The translations under genes and the position numbers were made by a program. Shown here piece by piece: positions 57,301 through 64,000 of a stretch of 64,000 nucleotides of DNA (positions are counted from its first letter, which is position 1; every line of letters starts with the position of its first letter). The stretch is from Porites lobata. Lineage: Eukaryota; Cnidaria; Anthozoa; Scleractinia; Poritidae. Under the pieces are notes generated by a model. That model had not been told where the DNA came from. It saw only the letters and a program-made list of their open reading frames with translations, and ran no database searches. Where the stretch lies: NCBI GenBank assembly GCA_942486035.1, contig CALNXK010000180.1:135001-199000 (forward strand), read 5' to 3'.

Positions 57301-60300
57301 GTTTCCTAATCTCATTTGCTTAGTTTACTTTAAGATTTTAAAGTGATTTTCAAACACGCGACTTAGCCAAGGCGTTTATTGATCAACCCTTTGACAACAG
57401 GTCCGACTAAGAGTTTCTTCGCTTCGCGATAATTAGCCAACAGAAATTTCAACTGTCGGGCGTCAAGCCAACCCTCGCTAGCAAAAATTACAATGAAAGG
57501 GCGGAAGGCATTAAATAGATCTGCGGCTTTGAAATAAAAACGTAGCGATTAGCAAAACCATTTCGAACCCCACAACAACACATTTGTTCTTTGATTATTT
57601 AGTGAATTTTTTTGCATCTTTCTTCGACTACTTGTTCCATAGTGTATAGATTACACCTTCACAGCTTGGGTGCTTTCATTTCAAACGATCCCTTTGAAAC
57701 AAAAGAATAGCCAACAGTATTAGAAAGAAAATTTCGTTGGCCGACTTTTAAACAAGGATGTGTTCTTTGTCTCTTAAAAAATGTCGAATAAAATGATTGC
57801 TACGCCATACAAAGACACCTAAATATTTATCTGGCATTCATTATTGTCTTATTTTCTTTGCGCTTACAGAATCATCGATCTGGATTAAACAATAAAAATG
57901 GAGAAACACCTAATCACCACAGTGTACGAGACGGTAAGTGAAGAACTTTATAATTTTTCGTTTGAATGACTCTGTTCTGGTTAAAAATATAGCTTAAAGG
58001 GACACAACATGCAAAGACTTTGTCTTCTAGTTTTCTTTAGTCACAGTTATTGTTTTGATCCAGAAAATAAAAGTTTAGATCCATGTTGCGTAATATAACA
58101 TCAGCACTACAGGAAAGTACAACTCAACGATTTTCATTAGAAGCATGAGTTCACACTTCTAGTTTGTATCCATAAACGTCATTATCTTAAGAGGGGAATG
58201 TAATAAGGATTACGAGCAGTCCGCCAAAGACTGAATCCTCTGTAACTTCCCAATTTTTCAAATCAGCTCTTATCGTGTTTATGAAGACAAGAAAATATCT
58301 AATTTACTTTAGTCAGAGGGCAAAACCTTATCACCTTATTTTCTAATAAAATCGCCGAGAAAAGCTTTTACTGCAGGTGTGTAAAAGATCTTCATAGTCA
58401 GCAGACATTTAGCGTGGTTGTTCTAGAAATAGACATTTCCTTTTTCTGAACACCAGCTAAACTTTGAATAGTCAGTCAGTGATATTGGCAGTGAACAGCA
58501 ATTCATTCACCCTACCCAATAAAAAAGTATAGTATGTCAGAGTTAAGCCGCTTTTCACATGTATAGTGAAAAAAAAAACGAATAATCTTACTCGATTTCA
58601 AATCATTAAAGCGTTCTGCGAGTTCTTATTTGATAAAAAAGAGAGGAAACGGAAAGATTTATCTCTTTGCGTCAGTACTTAGCGCGTTCGTCCTATTCTC
58701 GTAATTAAAGAAGGATTTAAAACCCAAACAAAGGCGAAGAGCTTAAACCTCTACTTCATGAATTTTTCCTTTAAAAGTGTAGAGGAACTAGGTTTCGTTT
58801 GTATGTGATTAAATTTGGGGTGATGTATCGGTGCAAAATGGCTTCACTAATCAATTTTTCTACCATGAGTACATCGTATGTACCTTGTCTGACAAAGAAG
58901 GATCTTGTAGAATTTTCAATTGAGCAAATGTGCATAAGTTATTTATCTTTTCCATCATTAGTGGAGAGACAATATTTTGCTTGAGTCATCAATCTGCCTT
59001 TGACAAGAAATGGAAAGAACTGAAATATATAACTGGCCATGTCACAAAACAATTTAAATAAAATTCAAATTGCAATAAAGAATAAGATTTGTGTGGTTTC
59101 CTCTTTGTTTTACTGTTCATTTGAAGCCGTGCATTATTGTGAGTACAATTCTTATCCAACAGTGTTCTTCCATTTCTTTTTCTTTTTTTTTTTTCGTTGT
59201 CTGTTAAGAAAAATATAGAAAAATAAAGGAATAGGAGCCATATATTGACCTGAAAAAATCGTGTTTGTTGAAGAGAACGTTTAATTTATTTCATATCACC
59301 TCAGGCTGGAAAACGTAACTGATTTTGAAAGTTTGCTTCGTTCTTTAAAGGCTTAATTGGCCCATTTTCATGTTACTGTTATTACGATAATTACTTCTTG
59401 CACTTATTTGTGTTCGTGGGTTGTGTTTCACTACACAGCAGTGAACTCTACCCCCCGAGCCTGCAGACCAGGACAACTGTTTGGGCAAACGAACATGTTC
59501 GGCTACGGGTTGCCGGCACATATTTAATTTCATGGCCTTTACCAGCTATGCAGGGTACTTGGATAGGGCAACTTAATAACTACTGGAAAATTACAGTTTG
59601 TTTAGGCTTGTTAGAAAATGCCTCTGGCTGACTCAAAATTGCAGCATACTACGAATGTCAAAGGAGGAAGTAGTATTTCATTAAATTCATATTTTCTTTC
59701 AACATTTTGTTAAAAGAATATCTGTTGTAAAATGACAAATATCATTCAGCCTGAATTTAAATATATCTCTGTACTTTTCCAGGAGACAAGTTCTATATTG
59801 GAAAGACTTAAGCAATATCTTATTTAGTCCCAATAATATGTGTTCCCACATTTACACATTAACATTGCTTATAGCTATTAACGATATTTGTTCCGCGTTA
59901 GTTTATGCTTATTTATTTACCTATTTTGCTCGACTGAAGTTCAATTTTCTGACACTAACTCTTTAAGCTGTCAACAGTTCTGCCGTTTTAATCAATTGAA
60001 CGGTCTCGGAAAATTTTGTTCGGAAATAAAGTTCTTTCAGTAGGTTTGAATCAAGCTTTGGAAAATGGGGGAAATGATGCTGTCAGAAAGAGGATTACCT
60101 TGAACAAAAATGTCACTGATCAAAACCTGGCTGTTTTTCTGAAAATGAAGCGATTGTAGTTTATTTTCTAGTTTTCCGATGTTTCTGCGGGCAGGCGGAC
60201 ACAGTTTTTATACTGTTGTCGTTACTTTTCTTTGTATTATGATATTTATTTTTGATCATTGTTATTATCGTTCTAATGTTAATTTCTACTGACGACAAAA

Positions 60301-61871
60301 AACATCTGCTATAAAAGTTACGCAGAAAGCTTGAAAGGGCTGTTCTTAAGGTGCAAATTACTAAGAGCAGGTGAATGCTTTTCTTATGTTAATGTTTTAT
60401 GAAAAAATGTAGTTTTACAGGAAATATGGGGAAGCCAGCAGAACGCAGTCATACATACATATACCGCTTGTTCTTCACATACAGTCAGTCAATAAGTGTC
60501 ATCAACCGCAGTATATGGGGGCAGAATTGATATTGCAAACAAAAGATAAAAGTACACCAACTTTACGGCGTGTTTCCAGCGATTATTGCTGTCATGACAG
60601 CTTTTTGTTCTCGTGAAATCCTATACCATGCAATATTATGTTTATTTCTCTTTGAAATTCAAATATCCTTCTTGTTTTAAGGTGATAATTTTTGTTCTGT
60701 TATAAGAATTTGTTGACCGGACACGCGGTTTGATATGGTCTGAAAAACACAACTTCTAGTATCATATCAATGACACAGTTTTTAAGTGAATATATTTCCC
60801 AGCAGGGGTCAACATACACAGACATACGCTAAACCTCTGTAGACACCTACTCATAACGGATTGCTTAAAAATTGCTCTCACTTTGAAAAATGCGGAAGAT
60901 AAACTTCGATAAGATATATTTTTAAGTCATCTACTGCAGAATAAGGATGCAAAGTAAGAAATTTGTTGTTCGGTGTACGACAGCAGCAAAATAAGAATAC
61001 TTGCAGAACCGCATCGAGAATGAATCAAACTACTTATTTAAGGAACTGTTTACGCAAGACCGTGGCAAATGCTTCAGCAGAAACTAATTTATTTCGCAAC
61101 TTTGTGACCAAAACATCAGACTCAGATAAAAAAGTTATAGTAGTTTGACAAATATCGAAGAAAATCTGCTTTCCATTTTAATTGTTGGCGACATAACTTT
61201 CTTCATTTGTGTTATATATATATATAGTGGATATCGGAATGGGTCACTTGAAAACTCTATGAACCATCAAACCATACATCGCTAAAAATACTCTAATAAA
61301 ACATCTTAATCTTAGTGACGCCAACCTAACATTTATTAAGATTCTTTAAGATGTCGGCATCTTTTGTGCATTGGTAATTTTGTCGTTATAGTTGAGATCT
61401 ATCATAGCAGTTTCATGTCTCTAATGGCCCGCTCATGAAAATGGGCGTTCAAAAATTGCAGTTTTCTTCCTTAACATCACGAAATAAAACAAACAGTTTA
61501 TCTGTGTAAAACTTTAAAATACAGTGTCTATTTCAATTCCATATCAGAGAATCTTGCAAACCACACAGTTTGTGACCCCCCTGGTTGGACGTTGTCTTAC
61601 AAATGCGAGTGAATATGTAGTTAAAACAGCTTGCTTGTTTTGATTTTCTTTATTTATGTTTATGTTTTGTGAAATTAATTGCAACAAGCGCATTTTGCCA
61701 GGGACGTAATAGGTGTCCCAGCCATTTAATCTATGTAGTGTTTGATGCTTGACTGAGTTCTGGTTTGTTTCAGGACCTTTGAGCCGGCCTACATTACTAA
61801 ACCAGTATGATTCAACACGCGCCATTTGTTCTTCGCAATTCCACCAGAAACTTTTCCGGGGGCTAAATTGA
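54360..61871 (+). CDS. Gln/His/Pro/Ser-rich protein, possible transcriptional regulator
   Basis: The firm exons are 54360-54548, 54862-55419 and 57870-57933; the splice sites are good and phases agree (63, 186 and 21 codons plus one base). The protein starts MTSQLGPLGTNTSTQPVQRQ, has a basic 'GSKRKRSQTRD' nuclear-signal-like run near residue 22, a Ser/Pro stretch and 'FELIEAEERVLGLHGVSTVS' across the first junction. Exon 2 is rich in Gln, His and Pro ('HYYAPQYNPLHFQQQQPP'-type). It appears largely disordered and no DNA-binding domain is visible, so the regulator label is inference from composition. Two phase-1 last exons are possible: 59783-59811 (ends DKFYIGKT) and 61774-61871 (begins GPLSRPTLLNQYDSTR, ends with TGA). 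The gene may also continue past the window. I do not recognise the family. Confidence 0.6.
57940..59770. other. Probable intron DNA without recognisable features
   Basis: The stretch is AT-rich, with short poly-A/T runs and no supported exon. It is probably the intron after the exon ending at 57933. Confidence 0.35.
59783..59811 (+). CDS. Alternative short last exon
   Basis: The acceptor is TACTTTTCCAG. Joined to the phase-1 donor at 57933 it adds GDKFYIGKT and a TAA stop. It is short enough to arise by chance. Confidence 0.25.
61774..61871 (+). CDS. Alternative last exon, 32 codons
   Basis: The acceptor is TGGTTTGTTTCAG. In phase with the donor at 57933 it reads GPLSRPTLLNQYDSTRAI through to 'HQKLFRGLN' and TGA. 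It is longer and more protein-like than the alternative at 59783. With it the protein would have about 302 aa. Confidence 0.35.
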
Positions 61872-64000
61872 TAGAGTTTTTAATCCTCGCTTTAAACCAT
61901 AGTAGTCTGTGCCTCGCAGCTATCATGACCATTTTTTGTCTCGAGAGTTCAGTTATAAGCGCTCTGTTATTAAAAAATTTCAGATAGTGTTCTTCAAGTT
62001 AAAGAGTTTTGAGGCTAAAATGTACATTTGCTGTCAGTTATCGGGTGTATAACTCAGAATGGTTCCCAAAATCCAAAAAATGAAATGAGTGACATGCCCT
62101 TGCCAAACAGAGGAGAGAAAGTTGGTTGACTTAATTCGCATGTTCCGGCGTTATTTGTCTGAGTAAGACTTGGCACGAGCTTACAAATCACTGCTACTTT
62201 AATACACAGAGAACGTCATTTATGCTCATTTTCAACCTCTATTGTAGAAAATTCGCTAAAATTTGATTCTCTGACTTGACTGTTTGTTAGAAACACATTT
62301 TGTGAACCAACTTGAGATAAATTCGCTCCTATAGATTGTATCTTTGAGCAACAGTTATTTGGTAGGAGAGGTCGAAAAAGTTTTTGTCAGTGATGTTAGT
62401 GAACGGGAAAGTTGACGATTAATTTGGTTCGCTTTGCAGAAAGTCCTTTAATTTAAAGATCCTTTTTTTCTTGAGAACAGCAGCCTTTTTGATTAAGAGA
62501 AAAGAAATAGTATAAATTAAAAATAGTAATCTTACTTCATTTCTCATAAGTGCAAAGTCTTTGAAAGAAATGAGAATACAATATTTAGTCATTCGAATGG
62601 GTCTGTTTATCTCTAAAAGAGTAATCCTTAAAGAGCTCTTTTTTCATATCCGCATCTTAGCTTTTTAGTGTCTGTCAAGGCCATGATAAATCTTGGCCTC
62701 AGTTCTGTACTTTGTCTCTGTTCTTGATCTGCCGGTTCCGAGGGACTTAGTGTCGTTTGGATGCCGAGATGCTTTAACATAACCGTAATTGCGTCGAGAA
62801 CTTTATTAAAATCAGGACAAACTGTTTATAAGCATGTAAAGAGGCGTTGATGCTTAACCTTTAATATAAATGCCGCCAGCAAATTTTGGCAGATTTAAAA
62901 GCTGCAAATGGGCGGGCGATAACCCTAAGCCAAAAGCGTCTTAACTTATTAATTCCTCTTTAATAAAGGAAAAATTAATAATGCTGGCCTATATGGATTA
63001 GTATAAGACCAGGTCGCTCGCTTTAAGCGACTGAAGGTTTCAGCTGCATTTTCTCGCTATTTTATTTTGGTAAAAAGTTATTTCCGTGCATAAGGTTCAA
63101 TGTCAGTCTTTATTTCTTAAGTACCTTGAAATGTTGTTCCGACAACAAGCTCACGTGGTACATGTTAATTCTTGCATCTTGCTGCTTTCTGTGTGGTTTT
63201 AAACTGAGCCTACATGTTTCTTGCGAACGTACAGAAAAACATGTCTGGACTTTAACGTAGTTCCCTCCACTTAATTAAAAATATAAACCAAGTTTTTGTT
63301 CGAAATACGCGATCGTTTTAACAGCCTTGGTTATATTTGTAGTTTCTTTAGTCGAAAAAAAGTAAAAATTCCTTTTGGGATCCAACTGTGGCATAAGAGA
63401 TGACTTGGGTTACGTGCTGGTTCTGAAAAACTTCTCTTTTTAGTTAGATCTTGAGTTGTGCCGCATGAACTTCATATGTAGACGTTAATCTGTACTCACC
63501 CGGTAGAGGTTCCTCTTTGAAATTTTTCTAAAATCTGTCTAGTTCTCGTTAATTTGGCATCTTTATTTAAGCAATGCAGTTAATTTTAAAATAGCTTTGC
63601 GTGTTCTGTATAAAGTTTTATTTGTGAAGCCTTTGTATGGTGATGTGGGTCATATTTTGTGTTAAGTCACTTGATTATATATTCTGACCATCCTTTCGAT
63701 GCTCCTCGGAGCGAATAAGTACCACAGTTCAGACGACTTATCAGTAGCATGCCGGAAACCGTTTTTGTAGCCCATGTCGTAGAAATACCTCTCAAGACAG
63801 ACAAGATCCCGCAATTTTCTGCAAATGAAATCAACGGTAGCACCAATGCTGTTTTTACAAGCACAGGCTCGGTGTTTAAGTAAAAACGCCCTCAGTCACG
63901 AAGGGGCGAAAAAGCGAGTAAATACACACGGTTATTCCTCAAAAAAAAAAACCTGAACCGTGCAAAGAAAGCACATGAGAAATACAGCGCGGCAATAAAA
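61872..64000. other. AT-rich DNA, nothing recognised
   Basis: I found no splice-bounded exon, RNA gene or clear mobile element in the last 2.1 kb. Confidence 0.4.

Noticed and set aside
1..64000. CRISPR arrays, bacterial operons, riboswitches, prophage
   Set aside because: No regularly spaced repeats, ribosome-binding sites or tightly packed genes; the window is clearly eukaryotic.

Overview
The window is eukaryotic nuclear DNA, AT-rich, with short exons, GT-AG introns, and many foldback elements, short inverted-repeat transposons, LINE fragments and a tRNA-derived SINE. The gene families point to a cnidarian, most likely a stony coral or another anthozoan. They include a HEPN (DZIP3-like)-NACHT-WD40 STAND protein of the kind expanded in corals, a membrane-anchored DUF885 metallopeptidase-like protein, and a short-chain collagen-like secreted protein. 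This assignment rests on recognition, not on a database search. No bacterial operon, CRISPR array, rRNA or functional tRNA was seen.

Layout. 0-2.4 kb is intergenic, with a perfect 113-bp inverted repeat (1207-1319 / 1511-1623) whose arms carry a hammerhead-ribozyme-like core, followed by a pogo/Tigger-like repeat. 2.45-7.83 kb is a plus-strand innate-immunity-type gene: a HEPN domain, a coiled coil, a NACHT NTPase and WD40-like repeats. One large exon holds nearly all of it, with a one-base frame break between HEPN and NACHT and small candidate 3' exons. 8-21.5 kb is gene-poor. It holds reverse-transcriptase remnants (8.26-8.73, 11.36-11.57 and 20.33-20.67 kb), several MITEs and a local tandem duplication. 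22.03-32.38 kb is a complete eight-exon plus-strand gene for a single-pass membrane DUF885-family protein of 801 aa; all splice phases agree. 34.58-43.02 kb is a seven-exon gene for a secreted 368-aa collagen-like protein with a Pro/Ala/Gln-rich region and Lys/His-rich ends. 44.4-45.1 kb is an L1-like LINE fragment. 45.7-48.4 kb is a nest of MITEs, including a hAT-like element with an 8-bp target duplication inside an older foldback, and a third hammerhead-like inverted pair. 49.36-49.46 kb is an orphan exon candidate, and 50.18 kb holds a short interstitial telomere-type repeat. 54.36-61.87 kb is the start of a gene for a disordered Gln/His/Pro/Ser-rich protein, possibly a transcriptional regulator, with alternative candidate last exons. 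The last 2 kb show nothing I can support.

The genes lie on the plus strand and have no evident joint function; this is ordinary animal gene order, not an operon. The most unusual theme is structural. Three unrelated sequences (about 1.4, 41.9 and 48.3 kb) share one plan: two divergent arms, each with a CTGANGA box, one extra base, a short stem-loop and GAAA. Most arms continue with CGT(C/T). This resembles hammerhead ribozymes of Penelope-like elements or retrozymes but has a consistent one-base difference from the canonical core. At 41.9 kb a 227-bp MITE with a 5-bp target duplication has inserted precisely into the stem II loop of one arm.
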